Shown here: one piece after another, positions 14,645-25,403 of the stretch
Numbering within the stretch: position 1 is the stretch's first letter
Layout of the letters: each line of letters opens with the position of its first letter
DNA from: Vescimonas coprocola
Lineage (GTDB): Bacteria > Bacillota > Clostridia > Oscillospirales > Oscillospiraceae
Direction of reading: 5' to 3'
NCBI RefSeq assembly: GCF_018408575.1
Contig: NZ_AP023418.1
Span: 496,001-560,000 of the forward strand
DNA length: 64,000 nucleotides
The notes under the pieces: model-generated
Database searches by the model: none
Told to the model about the DNA's origin: nothing
Seen by the model: the letters and a program-made list of their open reading frames with translations, nothing else
Position numbers and translations under genes: made by a program

Positions 14645-16888
14645 ATGGCAGAAAACAGAAGGAAAAGTGAAAACATCCGGCGGGCCAACCGGGTCATCCA
14701 GACCCGTACCTTTGTGCTGATGCTGGTGCTGGGCGTGGCGGTGTTTCTGGTGCTGGCCCTGAAGCTGTATCAGCTGCAGATCAAGCAGCACGACTACTAC
14801 CAGAGCAAGGCGCTGGATCAGCAGACCCGCAGCACTGTGGTGACGGCCTCACGAGGCACCATCTACGACCGCAACGGCAACGAGCTGGCGGTATCGGCCA
14901 CGGCGGAGACGGTGTTCCTCTCTCCCAAGGAACTGGCGGAGGAGCTGGAAAAGCCTGAGACCAAGTGGACCAAGGAGAGTCTCTCCGCCGGCCTGAGTCA
15001 GCTGCTGGGTGTGACGCAGGAGAGTATTCTGGAGCAGATGGAGCGTACCTATTCCCAGTACGAGGTGGTGAAGCTCCGGGTGGACGAGGACACGGCCAAC
15101 GCCGTCCGGGAGTTCCTCAATGACAACGAGGTCCACGGCGTGTATCTGGAGACCGATGCCAAGCGCTACTATCCCTATGGCTCGCTGGCGGCCCACGTCA
15201 TCGGCTTCGTGGGAACGGACAACACCGGCCTCTACGGGCTGGAGGCCCAGTATGAGGAGGAGCTGCAGGGCCAGACGGGTCTGGTGGTCAGCGCCAAGGA
15301 CAACGGCGGCAACGCCCTGCCCTATGAATACGAGCAGTACTACGCCTCCCACAACGGCGACGATCTGGTGCTGACGCTGGATACCAACGTCCAGTACTAT
15401 CTGGAGAAATACGTCAAGGAGATGGCGGACCAGTTCGAGGCTGCCAACGGCGCCACCGGCATCGTCATGGACGTTAAGACCGGCGGCGTGCTGGGTATGG
15501 TGTCCTACCCCAACTACGATCTGAACAACTACTCCGAGGTGTCGGACGCCCGCCTGAAGGCGGCCATTGAGGACGGCAGCGCCTCACTGGCGGATCAGCA
15601 GCTGCGCCAGTGGCGCAACAAGGCCCTCAACGACACCTATGAGCCCGGCTCCACCTTCAAGATCCTGACGCTGTCGGCAGCGCTGGAGGAGGGCGTGGTG
15701 GATATGAGCTCCACCTTTGAATGCTCCGGCTCCATCACCGTCATGGGCCAGACCATCCACTGCAGCAACACCAGCGGCCACGGGCATCAGACCCTGAAGG
15801 AGGCCACCGGCAACTCCTGCAACCCCGCCTTCATCAACTGTGGCCTGGGACTGGGAACAGATACCTTCTACGAGTATATGCGCTCCTTCGGCCTGCTGGA
15901 AGGCTCCGGCATCGATCTGGCCGGTGAGGCCACCGGCATCTTCATGGCCCAGAGCGACTTTTCCCAGCTGGATCTGGCCTGCTATGCCTTCGGCCAGAAC
16001 TTTAACGTGACCCCCATTTCGCTCATCGCCGCACAGGCCGCCTGCATCAACGGCGGCTACCTGTACCAGCCCCATGTGGTGGAGCAGGTCCGGGACAGCA
16101 GCGGCGCTGTGGTGTATCAGCACGACAACACCCCCCTGCGTCAGGTAGTCAGCCAGCAGACCTCCGCCATGGCCCGTGAGTGCCTGGAGTATGTGGTCTC
16201 CGACGGCGGCGGCCGCAACGGGCAGGTGAAGGGCTACCGCATCGGCGGCAAGACCGGTACGGCGGATAAGGGCAAGACCGGCGACGTGGTGGTGTCCTTC
16301 GTGGCCTTTGCCCCGGCGGACGATCCACAGATCATCATGCTCATCGCCATGGACTCCCCCGCCCGTGACACCGGCACCTACCCCTCCGGCGGCGCCATGG
16401 TGGCTCCGGTGGCCAGCAAGGTCATGGCGGAGATCCTCCCCTATCTGGGCATCGAGCCCACCTATACCGCTGAGGAGCTCATGGGTGCCGACACCACCGT
16501 CCCCTATGTGGTGGGCATGACCCGTGAGGAAGCCCAGCAGCGGGTGAAGGACCGTGGCTTCGGCTGCCAGATCGTCGGTGACGGCGATACCATCACCGAC
16601 CAGACCCCTGCCGGCGGGGCCATCATCCCCGGCAACGCCACGGTGATCCTCTATGCCGGGGCGGAGAAAGCCACAGAGCTGTGTACTGTCCCCAACCTGC
16701 TGGGCCGGACGGCGTCGGAGGCCAATTCGCTGGCCAGCAACGCCGGACTGATCCTGCGCTTCACCGGCGCCACCAACAGCACCTCCGGCAGCATCGTGGT
16801 GCTGAATCAGGATGTGGAGGCCGGTGCTCAGGTGGAGCCCGGCACCGTCATCAGCGTGCAGCTGGGCGATACCAGCCTCAACGACTGA
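14645..16888 (+). CDS. spoVD: Penicillin-binding protein, SpoVD/PBP2x type with two PASTA domains
   Basis: 747 residues: cytosolic start, one membrane segment (about 24-45), a PBP dimerisation domain (TASRGTIYDRNGNELAVSA near 68-86), the transpeptidase domain with nucleophile Ser336 in EPGSTFKI, an SCN-type second motif (GNSCNPAF near 392) and Lys536 in GGKTGTAD. Two PASTA domains follow (about 618-678, VPYVVGMTREEAQQ; and 679-745, VPNLLGRTASEANS). It cross-links peptidoglycan at the septum with FtsW. In spore formers this locus encodes the spore-cortex SpoVD or the vegetative PBP2x; with only one copy here, it may serve both. Confidence 0.92.
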   Translation: MAENRRKSENIRRANRVIQTRTFVLMLVLGVAVFLVLALKLYQLQIKQHDYYQSKALDQQTRSTVVTASRGTIYDRNGNELAVSATAETVFLSPKELAEELEKPETKWTKESLSAGLSQLLGVTQESILEQMERTYSQYEVVKLRVDEDTANAVREFLNDNEVHGVYLETDAKRYYPYGSLAAHVIGFVGTDNTGLYGLEAQYEEELQGQTGLVVSAKDNGGNALPYEYEQYYASHNGDDLVLTLDTNVQYYLEKYVKEMADQFEAANGATGIVMDVKTGGVLGMVSYPNYDLNNYSEVSDARLKAAIEDGSASLADQQLRQWRNKALNDTYEPGSTFKILTLSAALEEGVVDMSSTFECSGSITVMGQTIHCSNTSGHGHQTLKEATGNSCNPAFINCGLGLGTDTFYEYMRSFGLLEGSGIDLAGEATGIFMAQSDFSQLDLACYAFGQNFNVTPISLIAAQAACINGGYLYQPHVVEQVRDSSGAVVYQHDNTPLRQVVSQQTSAMARECLEYVVSDGGGRNGQVKGYRIGGKTGTADKGKTGDVVVSFVAFAPADDPQIIMLIAMDSPARDTGTYPSGGAMVAPVASKVMAEILPYLGIEPTYTAEELMGADTTVPYVVGMTREEAQQRVKDRGFGCQIVGDGDTITDQTPAGGAIIPGNATVILYAGAEKATELCTVPNLLGRTASEANSLASNAGLILRFTGATNSTSGSIVVLNQDVEAGAQVEPGTVISVQLGDTSLND

Positions 16889-16918
16889 GCTAAAACAGAG
16901 CAGAAAGGAAGTCTTTTC

Positions 16919-18349
16919 GTGGATCTCAGGGCGCTGCTGGCGGGACTTACCTCCGCCGCCGTGCCGCAGGTGCCGGAGGTCACCGGCGTTTGCTGCGATT
17001 CACAGAGGATACGCCCCGGCGACGTGTTCGTAGCCATTCCCGGCTTCCGGGAGGATGGCCGCTGCCACATCGCCGAGGCCAAGGCACGAGGGGCCGTGTG
17101 CGTTCTGAGCCGGGAGCCGGTGCAGGAGCTGCCATGGGCCGCCGTGCAGGATCCCCGCCGTGCGCTGGCGGAGGTCAGCGCACGCCTCTACCGCCATCCG
17201 GACCGGGAGCTGGCGGTGGTGGGCGTCACCGGCACCAACGGCAAAACCACCACCACCTGTTTGGTGCGCCACATCCTCCGACAGACGCTGGGGGTGCGGG
17301 TGGGCCTGATAGGCACCATCCGGAACCTGATCGACGAGACGGAGCTGGAGACAGAGCGCACCACCCCGGAGTCCTGCGACGTCTACCGCCTGCTGCGGCA
17401 GATGGCTGATGCCGGATGCCGCTATGGGGTGATGGAGGTGTCCTCCCATGCGCTGGCGCTGGAGCGGGTACGGGGCATCAACTTCCGGGTGGGAGCCTTT
17501 ACCAATCTCACACGGGACCATCTGGACTTTCACCGCACCATGGAGGACTACTGCGATGCCAAGGCGCAGCTGTTCCGCCAGTGCGAGGCCGCCGTCTGCA
17601 ACGGCGATGACCCGTGGACGCCCCGGCTGCTGCGAGAATGTGCCTGCCCCGTGCTGCGCTACGGCACCGGGGACAGCAGCCGCCTGCGGGGGGAGAACCT
17701 CCGCTTGACGGCCCGGAGCGTGGCCTTTGACGCCCTTCTGGATGGGCGGCGCATCCCAGTGACCGTCCCCATTCCCGGCCGCTTCACCGTATATAACGCA
17801 CTGGCGGCGCTGGGCATCTGCCATATGCTGGGCGTTCCGCCGGAGCAGGGGGCAGCAGCGCTGCAAACGGCCTCCGGCATCAAGGGACGCATGGAGGTGG
17901 TCCCCACGCCGGGCCTGCCGTGTACCGTCCTCATCGACTACGCCCATACGCCGGATGCGCTGGAAAACGTGCTGACAGCGGTGCGGGGCTTTGCCGAGGG
18001 CCGGGTGGTGGCGGTGTTTGGCTGCGGCGGCGACCGGGACCGGGAGAAGCGCCCGCAGATGGGCCGCATCGTCTCCCGGTTGGCGGATGTGGCGGTGGTC
18101 ACCTCCGACAACCCCCGCTGGGAGCAGCCGGAGAAGATCATCGAGGATATCCTGCCGGGCCTGACCGGCCCCGGCGAGAGCGTCGTCATCTGCGACCGGC
18201 GGGAGGCCATCGGCTGGGTACTGAAAAACAGCCGCCCCAAGGACGTTATCGTCCTGTGCGGCAAGGGCCACGAGACGTATCAGGAGGTGTGCGGCGAAAA
18301 GCGGCACATGGATGAGCGGGAACTGGTGGCGGCATACACCAACGGATAA
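16919..18349 (+). CDS. murE: UDP-N-acetylmuramoyl-L-alanyl-D-glutamate--2,6-diaminopimelate ligase
   Basis: 476 residues from a GTG at 16919. The three Mur ligase domains are present: the N-terminal UDP-binding domain, the ATP-binding domain with VGVTGTNGKTTTT (Lys109) and the carbamylated-lysine neighbourhood, and a C-terminal domain with VTSDNPRWEQPEKII. The DNPR sequence is the known specificity signature for meso-diaminopimelate rather than lysine. The enzyme adds the third stem-peptide residue in the cytosol. In many genomes murF follows; here mraY follows directly after 33 bases. Confidence 0.96.
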   Translation: MDLRALLAGLTSAAVPQVPEVTGVCCDSQRIRPGDVFVAIPGFREDGRCHIAEAKARGAVCVLSREPVQELPWAAVQDPRRALAEVSARLYRHPDRELAVVGVTGTNGKTTTTCLVRHILRQTLGVRVGLIGTIRNLIDETELETERTTPESCDVYRLLRQMADAGCRYGVMEVSSHALALERVRGINFRVGAFTNLTRDHLDFHRTMEDYCDAKAQLFRQCEAAVCNGDDPWTPRLLRECACPVLRYGTGDSSRLRGENLRLTARSVAFDALLDGRRIPVTVPIPGRFTVYNALAALGICHMLGVPPEQGAAALQTASGIKGRMEVVPTPGLPCTVLIDYAHTPDALENVLTAVRGFAEGRVVAVFGCGGDRDREKRPQMGRIVSRLADVAVVTSDNPRWEQPEKIIEDILPGLTGPGESVVICDRREAIGWVLKNSRPKDVIVLCGKGHETYQEVCGEKRHMDERELVAAYTNG

Positions 18350-18382
18350 CACCGCCCTGCGGGGCGAGAGGGAGAGAAGAAT

Positions 18383-19372
18383 ATGTATATTATACTGGCA
18401 GGCGTTATCAGCCTTATCGTGACACTCATCGCAGGAAAGCTGCTGATCCCGGCACTGGTGAAGCTGAAGGCGGGACAGAGCATCAAGGAGATCGGTCCCA
18501 CCTGGCACATGACCAAGCAGGGGACACCCACCATGGGCGGCCTCATGTTCATCATCGGCATCGGCGTGGCCATTCTGGCGGCGGGCTGGCCGGAGATGCT
18601 GGAGGGCCGCTTCACCCACCTGTATGTCTACGCCTTTGCACTGGTGTTCGGCGTCATCGGCTACATCGACGACTATCAGAAGGTGAAGCACCATCAGAAT
18701 ACCGGCCTGACGGCCCCTCAGAAGTTCATTCTTCAGTTGGCGGCGGCGGTGGCCTTCCTGTGCCTTATGCGCTACGAGGGGATGCTGAGCCCCAACCTGT
18801 ATATCCCCTTCTTCAACACCCACATCGTCATGAACTGGGTGGTGTATATGATCTTCGCTGCCTTCGTCATCGTGGGTACGGTGAACGCCGTCAACATCAC
18901 CGACGGACTGGACGGCCTGTCCTCCAGCGTGACGCTGCCGGTGGCGCTGTTCTTTGCGGTGATGGGTGCCGTGTGGGGCGGCTTCACGCAGCTGGGTGTC
19001 TTTGCCGGGGCCATGTTCGGCGGCCTGCTGGGCTTTCTGTACTATAATCACTATCCCGCCAAGGTGTTCATGGGCGATACCGGCTCCCTGTTTCTGGGGG
19101 GCGCCATTGCGGCGCTGGCCTTCGCCTACGATATGCCGCTGATCCTGCTGCTGGTGGGCTTCGTATACCTGTGCGAGACCCTGTCCGATATCATACAGGT
19201 GGCCTACTTCAAGGCCACCCACGGCAAGCGCATCTTCAAGATGGCGCCGCTGCACCACCACTTCGAGATGTGCGGCTGGAACGAGAAGAAGATCGTGGCG
19301 GTGTTCACCGCCGTCAGCGCCCTGATGTGCCTGCTGGCCTATTGGGGCGTGGCCGACCGCTTCTCCCTGTAA
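18383..19372 (+). CDS. mraY: Phospho-N-acetylmuramoyl-pentapeptide-transferase
   Basis: 329 residues, about ten membrane segments. Signatures: QGTPTMGGLMFI near residue 48, FGVIGYIDDYQKV near 89 with the catalytic Asp pair, VNITDGLDGLSS near 173 and the metal-binding MAPLHHHFEMCGW near 286. MraY transfers phospho-MurNAc-pentapeptide to undecaprenyl phosphate, giving lipid I. ATG 18383 follows GGGAGAG. The murD gene that normally follows mraY is absent; ftsW comes next. Confidence 0.97.
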   Translation: MYIILAGVISLIVTLIAGKLLIPALVKLKAGQSIKEIGPTWHMTKQGTPTMGGLMFIIGIGVAILAAGWPEMLEGRFTHLYVYAFALVFGVIGYIDDYQKVKHHQNTGLTAPQKFILQLAAAVAFLCLMRYEGMLSPNLYIPFFNTHIVMNWVVYMIFAAFVIVGTVNAVNITDGLDGLSSSVTLPVALFFAVMGAVWGGFTQLGVFAGAMFGGLLGFLYYNHYPAKVFMGDTGSLFLGGAIAALAFAYDMPLILLLVGFVYLCETLSDIIQVAYFKATHGKRIFKMAPLHHHFEMCGWNEKKIVAVFTAVSALMCLLAYWGVADRFSL

Positions 19373-19409
19373 CGCTTCACTGACATTCTGTGGGAAAGGA
19401 GGGATCCCT

Positions 19410-20687
19410 ATGCCCAATACGGTACGCCGCCCCGACGACGACAGACGCCGCCGGGAGGCCCAGCGCCGCCGCCAGAGAGAGGAGGCGGAGCGCCGGGAGC
19501 AGATACGCATCAGCCGGGACCACCGGCAGCGCACCACCCAGATGGAGCGCCAGTCCCTCATGGGACCCATGGATCTTCCCTTCCTGCTTCTGACGCTGCT
19601 GCTCACCGGCGTGGGGCTGGTGATGGTGTTTTCCGCCAGCTTTCCATCGGCCTATTATGAGACCGGCGACGGGGCATACTACTTCAAACGCCAGCTGATC
19701 TTTGCGGTGCTGGGGCTGTTTGCCATGGTGGTCATGTCCCGCATCAACTACCAGCGGCTGCGAGGGGCCTCCAAGCTGCTGCTGGGCTTTGCCGTCTTCC
19801 TGCTGGTGCTGGTGATCGTGCCGAAGAACCCTCTGGCCATCACCAATAACAACGCCACCCGCTGGCTGGGGACGGAGGGTTTCTCCTTCCAGCCCTCCGA
19901 GATCGCCAAGCTGGCGGTGGTGGTCTACTTTGCCGACAGCATCTCCAAGAAAAAACGGAAAATGGAGACCTGGCGCTACGGCATCGTGCCGTATCTGGCG
20001 GTGCTGGGACTGATCGCCATTCTGATGATGCTGGAGCCTCACCTGTCCGGCACCATCCTCATCGTGGGGACGGGCATCGTCATGATGATCGTGGGCGGCA
20101 TCCAGCGCTGGCTGGTGGCCGCTGGTCTGGGCGGCGTGGGCATCGTGGCGGTGCTGTATGTGCAGCTGGTGGAAAAGGGCATCATTCAATACGGTAAGGG
20201 CCGTATCGATACTTGGCGTGACCCCTTCAACGAGGCGTGGTTCCACGGCGACGGCTGGCAGATCAGCCAGAGCCTCATCGCCATCGGCTCCGGCGGCCTG
20301 CTGGGCGTGGGGCTGGGCAAGAGCCGACAGAAGTTCCTCTATCTGCCGGAGGAGCACAATGACTGCATCTTTGCGGTGGTGTGCGAGGAGCTGGGTCTCA
20401 TCGGGGCCTGCGTGGTGATGCTGCTGTTTGTGCTGCTGATCCTCCGTGGCTTCTGGATCGCCCTCCACGCCAAGGACCGCTTCGGCACCCTGATGGTGGT
20501 GGGCATCATGACCCTCATCAGTCTACAGACCTTTTTGAACATTGCGGTGGTCACGGGACTGATTCCCGCCACCGGTATCTCATTGCCGTTTTTCAGCTAC
20601 GGCGGCACGGCGCTGGCGCTGCAATTATTTGAAATGGGCATCGTGCTCAGCGTATCCCGCCAGATCCCGGCGCCCCGCAACGGTTAG
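19410..20687 (+). CDS. ftsW: Peptidoglycan glycosyltransferase FtsW
   Basis: 425 residues. The first 48 residues are an unusual cytosolic tail dominated by Arg, Glu and Gln (DDDRRRREAQRRRQREEAER). Ten hydrophobic helices follow, with SEDS-family signatures: GLVMVFSAS near residue 69, LGTEGFSFQPSEIAKLA near 153, LEPHLSGTIL near 209, GDGWQISQSLIAIGSGG near 276 and PEEHNDCIFAVVCEELG near 312. FtsW polymerises lipid II into septal glycan with the adjacent PBP. The class (FtsW rather than RodA/SpoVE) is inferred from the cluster position. Confidence 0.93.
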   Translation: MPNTVRRPDDDRRRREAQRRRQREEAERREQIRISRDHRQRTTQMERQSLMGPMDLPFLLLTLLLTGVGLVMVFSASFPSAYYETGDGAYYFKRQLIFAVLGLFAMVVMSRINYQRLRGASKLLLGFAVFLLVLVIVPKNPLAITNNNATRWLGTEGFSFQPSEIAKLAVVVYFADSISKKKRKMETWRYGIVPYLAVLGLIAILMMLEPHLSGTILIVGTGIVMMIVGGIQRWLVAAGLGGVGIVAVLYVQLVEKGIIQYGKGRIDTWRDPFNEAWFHGDGWQISQSLIAIGSGGLLGVGLGKSRQKFLYLPEEHNDCIFAVVCEELGLIGACVVMLLFVLLILRGFWIALHAKDRFGTLMVVGIMTLISLQTFLNIAVVTGLIPATGISLPFFSYGGTALALQLFEMGIVLSVSRQIPAPRNG

Positions 20688-20698
20688 GAGGAAGCTAT

Positions 20699-21817
20699 AT
20701 GAACGTGATCTTTACCTGCGGCGGCACGGCGGGCCATGTGAACCCGGCGCTGGCGCTGGCGGGCTATATGCAGGAGCGGCATCCGGATCTGCGGGTGCTG
20801 TTCGTGGGAACGCCCCGTGGTATGGAACGGGGGCTCATCGAAAAGGCGGGATACGACTTCCGCTCCATCGAGGTCTCCAGCTTTCAGCGGTCCCTGTCTC
20901 CGTCGGGCATCGCCCACAACGTGAAAAGCCTTAAAAATCTGGCGCTGGCCGGCTCCAGAGCCCGTGCCATCCTCCGGGACTTCCGACCCGATCTGGTGGT
21001 GGGGACCGGCGGCTACGCCAGCTATCCCATGGTGAAATACGCCGCCAAGGAGGGCATCCCCACGGCAGTCCACGAGTCCAATATGGTCCCCGGCCTTACC
21101 ACTAAAATGCTGGAGGGCTATGCCGGGTGCATCATGGTGGGCTTCGAGGAGTGCCGCCAGCACTATAAGCACCCGGAGAAGATCGTGGTCACCGGCACAC
21201 CGGTGCGGGGCGACTTCTTCCGCCAGACCAGGGAGCAGGCCCGGCAGAAGCTGGGGCTTACCGATGACCGGCCGCTGGCCGTCTCCTTCTGGGGCAGTCT
21301 CGGCGCACGATTCATGAACGAGCATATGCTGGACTTCTTCCGCTTGGAGGCGAGGGACGGAATGCCCTTTCACCACATCCACGCCGCCGGCAAGGGCAGT
21401 TGGGATACCATGCGCCAGACGCTGGAGGCAGAGCAGCTGACGAAGACACCGGGACTGGATGTCCGGGAGTATATCTACGACATGGCGGATGTCATGCGTG
21501 CGGCGGATCTGGTGATCTGCCGGGCGGGAGCCTCCACCGTCAGCGAGCTGACGGCGCTGGCAGTCCCGGCGGTGATCGTCCCCTCCCCCTACGTCACCAA
21601 CAACCATCAGGAGAAGAATGCCCGGATCCTGGAAAAGCACGGCGGCGCACAGGTCATTCTGGAGAAGGATGCCACCGGCGAAGCCCTCTACCGGGCCGCC
21701 GGAGAGATCCTCCGCTCCCCGGAGCTGCGCCGCAGCATGAGCGCCGGCATGGCGGAGCTGGGCATCCCCGACGCCACGGAACGCATCTATCGGACCGTCA
21801 TGGCCCTGCGGAAGTAA
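20699..21817 (+). CDS. murG: UDP-N-acetylglucosamine--N-acetylmuramyl-(pentapeptide) pyrophosphoryl-undecaprenol GlcNAc transferase
   Basis: 372 residues. GT-B fold glycosyltransferase with the N-terminal glycine loop FTCGGTAGHVNPALALAGY (4-22), VGTGGYASYPMVKYA near 100, HESNMVPGLTTKML near 124 and the donor-binding RAADLVICRAGASTVSELTAL near 265-285. MurG adds GlcNAc to lipid I at the inner face of the membrane, making lipid II. It starts 11 bases after ftsW, behind GGAGGAAG. The N-terminal GGTAGH loop is unambiguous. Confidence 0.96.
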   Translation: MNVIFTCGGTAGHVNPALALAGYMQERHPDLRVLFVGTPRGMERGLIEKAGYDFRSIEVSSFQRSLSPSGIAHNVKSLKNLALAGSRARAILRDFRPDLVVGTGGYASYPMVKYAAKEGIPTAVHESNMVPGLTTKMLEGYAGCIMVGFEECRQHYKHPEKIVVTGTPVRGDFFRQTREQARQKLGLTDDRPLAVSFWGSLGARFMNEHMLDFFRLEARDGMPFHHIHAAGKGSWDTMRQTLEAEQLTKTPGLDVREYIYDMADVMRAADLVICRAGASTVSELTALAVPAVIVPSPYVTNNHQEKNARILEKHGGAQVILEKDATGEALYRAAGEILRSPELRRSMSAGMAELGIPDATERIYRTVMALRK

Positions 21818-21874
21818 CACCACACATTGTCCCCCTGCATAGGATGGCGAAAACGCTAAGAAAGGCGGGGGCAT

Positions 21875-23131
21875 ATGAGTGCGATCATCATCCGGGGCGG
21901 GCGGCCCCTCTCTGGCAGCCTGACGGTGCAGGGGGCCAAAAACAGCGTGCTGCCCATTCTGGCAGCCACCCTTTTGAGCGGGGAGGTGTGCCGCATCCGG
22001 CACTGTCCCCGTCTGCGGGACGTGGAGACGGCCATGGAGATCCTGCGGCATCTGGGCTGCCGTGCGGACTGGCAGGGCAGAGACCTGCTGGTGGACGCCG
22101 CAGACCTGACCCGTTGGGATGTACCGGATCACCTCATGAGCCGGATGCGCTCGTCGGTGGTGTTTCTGGGAGCCATTCTTGCCCGCTGCGGACAGGCGGA
22201 AATGACCTATCCCGGCGGCTGTGAGTTGGGAGCCCGGCCCATTGATCTGCACCTTGCGGCGCTGCGGAGCATGGGGGCGGCCATTCAGGAGACCGGCGGA
22301 CGGCTGGCCTGCCGCCGGGAGCGCCTTACCGGCACGGAGATCGTGCTGAGTCTCCCCAGCGTGGGAGCCACGGAGAACGCCATGCTGGCGGCCTGCGGTG
22401 CAGAGGGAACTACCGTCATCGCCAACGCCGCCCGTGAGCCGGAGATCGTGGATTTGCAGACCTTTTTGCAGAAAATGGGCGCCCATGTGCAGGGGGCGGG
22501 CAGCTCCACCGTGGTGGTGGAGGGCGGCGCACCCCTCCATGGCTGCGTACATACGGTGGTGGCGGACCGCATTGTGGCCGCTACCTATCTGGCGGCCGCC
22601 GCCGGCACCGGCGGCGATATCCGGCTGGAGGGCGTGGACTACCGTCACCTCTCCGCCGTTGCCACGATGCTGCGTCAGGCGGGATGCCGCCTCACCTGCG
22701 GCGAGACCTCCATCCGCCTGCAGGCTCCCCGGCGGCTGCAAAGCGCAGGCCCCATCCGCACGGCTCCGTATCCCGGCTTTCCCACGGACGCACAGGCGGT
22801 GCTGATGGCGTCGCTGCTGCGATCGGAGGGAGCCACCGTCTTTGTGGAGAACATCTTCGACAGCCGCTACCGCCATGTGCCGGAGATGGTGCGGATGGGA
22901 GCGGATATCCGACTGGAGGGTCGGGTGGCCGTGGTATGCGGCGTAGACCGGCTCCACGGAGCCGCTGTCCGGGCCAAGGAGCTGCGGGGCGGCGCATCGC
23001 TGGTGCTGGCGGCCCTTCAGGCGGAGGGCGAGACCGCTGTCACCGGCGTGGAGCACATTCAACGAGGATATGAAGACCTGACGGGGGAGCTGGCGCAGCT
23101 GGGTGCCGACATCCGTCAGGAGGAACGATAA
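21875..23131 (+). CDS. murA: UDP-N-acetylglucosamine 1-carboxyvinyltransferase
   Basis: 418 residues, EPSP-synthase fold. VQGAKNSVLPILAATLL (18-34) supplies the substrate lysine/asparagine pair. The catalytic loop reads MTYPGGCELGARPIDLHL near 110-127, so the PEP-binding Cys of MurA (the fosfomycin target) is retained rather than replaced by Asp. TDAQAVLMASLL lies near 306 and FDSRYRHVPEM near 329. It catalyses the first committed step of peptidoglycan synthesis. Its presence inside the cluster between murG and ftsQ is typical of several clostridial genomes. Firmicutes often have a second murA elsewhere. Confidence 0.95.
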   Translation: MSAIIIRGGRPLSGSLTVQGAKNSVLPILAATLLSGEVCRIRHCPRLRDVETAMEILRHLGCRADWQGRDLLVDAADLTRWDVPDHLMSRMRSSVVFLGAILARCGQAEMTYPGGCELGARPIDLHLAALRSMGAAIQETGGRLACRRERLTGTEIVLSLPSVGATENAMLAACGAEGTTVIANAAREPEIVDLQTFLQKMGAHVQGAGSSTVVVEGGAPLHGCVHTVVADRIVAATYLAAAAGTGGDIRLEGVDYRHLSAVATMLRQAGCRLTCGETSIRLQAPRRLQSAGPIRTAPYPGFPTDAQAVLMASLLRSEGATVFVENIFDSRYRHVPEMVRMGADIRLEGRVAVVCGVDRLHGAAVRAKELRGGASLVLAALQAEGETAVTGVEHIQRGYEDLTGELAQLGADIRQEER

Positions 23132-23144
23132 AAGGAGAGCACTT

Positions 23145-23897
23145 ATGGCCAGACGCAGCAGAAGAAACAGACGGCGCAGGCGGGGAAGGTTTGCCTTCCT
23201 CTATCGGTTGCTGTGCTTCGTGCTGATCTGTGCCGCCATCGTGGGAGCGTTGGTGCTGTTTTTCAAGGTGGATACCATCTCTGTCAGCGGCAATGACCGC
23301 TACTCCCGTGAGACGATTTTGGCCGCCAGCGGCGTCTCGGAGGGGGATAATCTCTTTCTGCTGAATAAGTACGATGCGGCGGCCAGGATCACCGAGGCTC
23401 TGCCCTATGTAGAGTCGGTGCGGCTGAGCCGCAAGCTGCCGGGGACCCTGTGTATCGACATCGTGGAGTGCAGCGACCCGGCGGGCATTCAACAGGACGG
23501 CCATTGCTGGCTTATCAGCCCGGAGGGCAAGCTGGTGGATTCCCCCGCTGAGGCCCCAAACGGCTGCCCTATGGTCGTGGGCCTGTCCCTGACAGACCCG
23601 CAGGTGGGGAGCCTTGCGGCGGTGCCGGAGGAGCAGTCCGGGGATCTTGCCCGGCTGCTGGAGCTGCTGCGCCAGCTGCGCTCCAAGGGCATGACCGCCC
23701 AGATCGGAGAGATCCGCTTCGAGGAGAGCGGCATCGTCCTGCGGTATCAGGACCGGCTGGACGTGTATCTGGACCGGGAGGATGATTTCGCCTACCGCCT
23801 GAGATATCTGGCGGCGGTGCTGGAGAAGCTGGAGGAAAACGAGACCGGCACCATCCGCTGGGATGCCGAGGGCAGCGCCCGGTTTATTCCCGGATAA
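23145..23897 (+). CDS. ftsQ: Cell division protein FtsQ/DivIB
   Basis: 250 residues from the ATG at 23145, which follows AAAGGAGAG; longer in-frame starts would run back into murA. It has a highly basic cytosolic head ([15 protein letters not shown]), one membrane segment (about residues 19-40), and a POTRA domain ([30 protein letters not shown]) followed by a FtsQ beta domain ([31 protein letters not shown] in parts). The protein stabilises the FtsL-DivIC pair at the septum. Stop at 23895-23897 is followed by the ftsZ promoter. Confidence 0.9.
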   Translation: MARRSRRNRRRRRGRFAFLYRLLCFVLICAAIVGALVLFFKVDTISVSGNDRYSRETILAASGVSEGDNLFLLNKYDAAARITEALPYVESVRLSRKLPGTLCIDIVECSDPAGIQQDGHCWLISPEGKLVDSPAEAPNGCPMVVGLSLTDPQVGSLAAVPEEQSGDLARLLELLRQLRSKGMTAQIGEIRFEESGIVLRYQDRLDVYLDREDDFAYRLRYLAAVLEKLEENETGTIRWDAEGSARFIPG

Positions 23898-23928
23898 GGG
23901 ATTTTTTCGGGAAATCCCGTCGGAACAC

Positions 23929-23957
23929 TTGACGGGACAGGTAAACCGTAATACAAT
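23929..23957 (+). promoter_or_regulatory. ftsZ promoter
   Basis: TTGACG at 23929-23934 and TACAAT at 23952-23957 with a 17-base spacer lie between ftsQ and ftsZ, leaving a leader of about 70 bases. A short GGGATTT/AAATCCC hairpin just upstream overlaps the ftsQ stop. ftsZ can therefore be transcribed on its own as well as with the cluster. Confidence 0.7.
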
Positions 23958-24033
23958 AAACAAAATACTGTATCTTGGGTATACGGACAGAAAACGTGTC
24001 TTTGACATACAAATTACGGCAGGAGGAAGCGTC

Positions 24034-25179
<1,146 letters not shown>

Positions 25180-25183
25180 TGTT

Positions 25184-25217
25184 AAAAAGGACCGCAGAAA
25201 GCTCTGCGGTCCTTTTT
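25184..25217 (+). terminator. Terminator of the dcw cluster
   Basis: AAAAAGGACCGCAGA, loop AAGC, TCTGCGGTCCTTTTT: a 15-bp perfect stem ending in T5, five bases after the ftsZ stop. Confidence 0.9.
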
Positions 25218-25326
25218 ATGCTTTCTCATGGAGAGAACTCCCACAAGCTGATTGCTTCGGATTTTGGCAAGGCAACGAATTCTTAATTGACATATTGCAT
25301 ATATTATACAAAGTAATTGCACTATA

Positions 25327-25355
25327 TTGACAAATGATGAGGGGCTTGATATATT
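25327..25355 (+). promoter_or_regulatory. Strong sigma-A promoter upstream of the membrane protein at 25.4 kb
   Basis: TTGACA at 25327-25332 and TATATT at 25350-25355 with a 17-base spacer. A second TTGACA lies upstream near 25287. The 25218-25403 gap is AT-rich and holds no other feature. Confidence 0.7.
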
Positions 25356-25403
25356 GAAATTGTCAGTAGCCATCCATCCGTGGAATGGAAAGGAGATGAC
25401 GAT

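Noticed and set aside
15000-16000. CRISPR array or tandem repeats anywhere in the window
   Set aside because: No regularly spaced identical repeats of 25-40 bases with unique spacers were seen on either strand.
17000-19606. 868-codon minus-strand frame across murE and mraY
   Set aside because: Antisense shadow of two unambiguous genes with low-complexity His/Arg/Gln composition.
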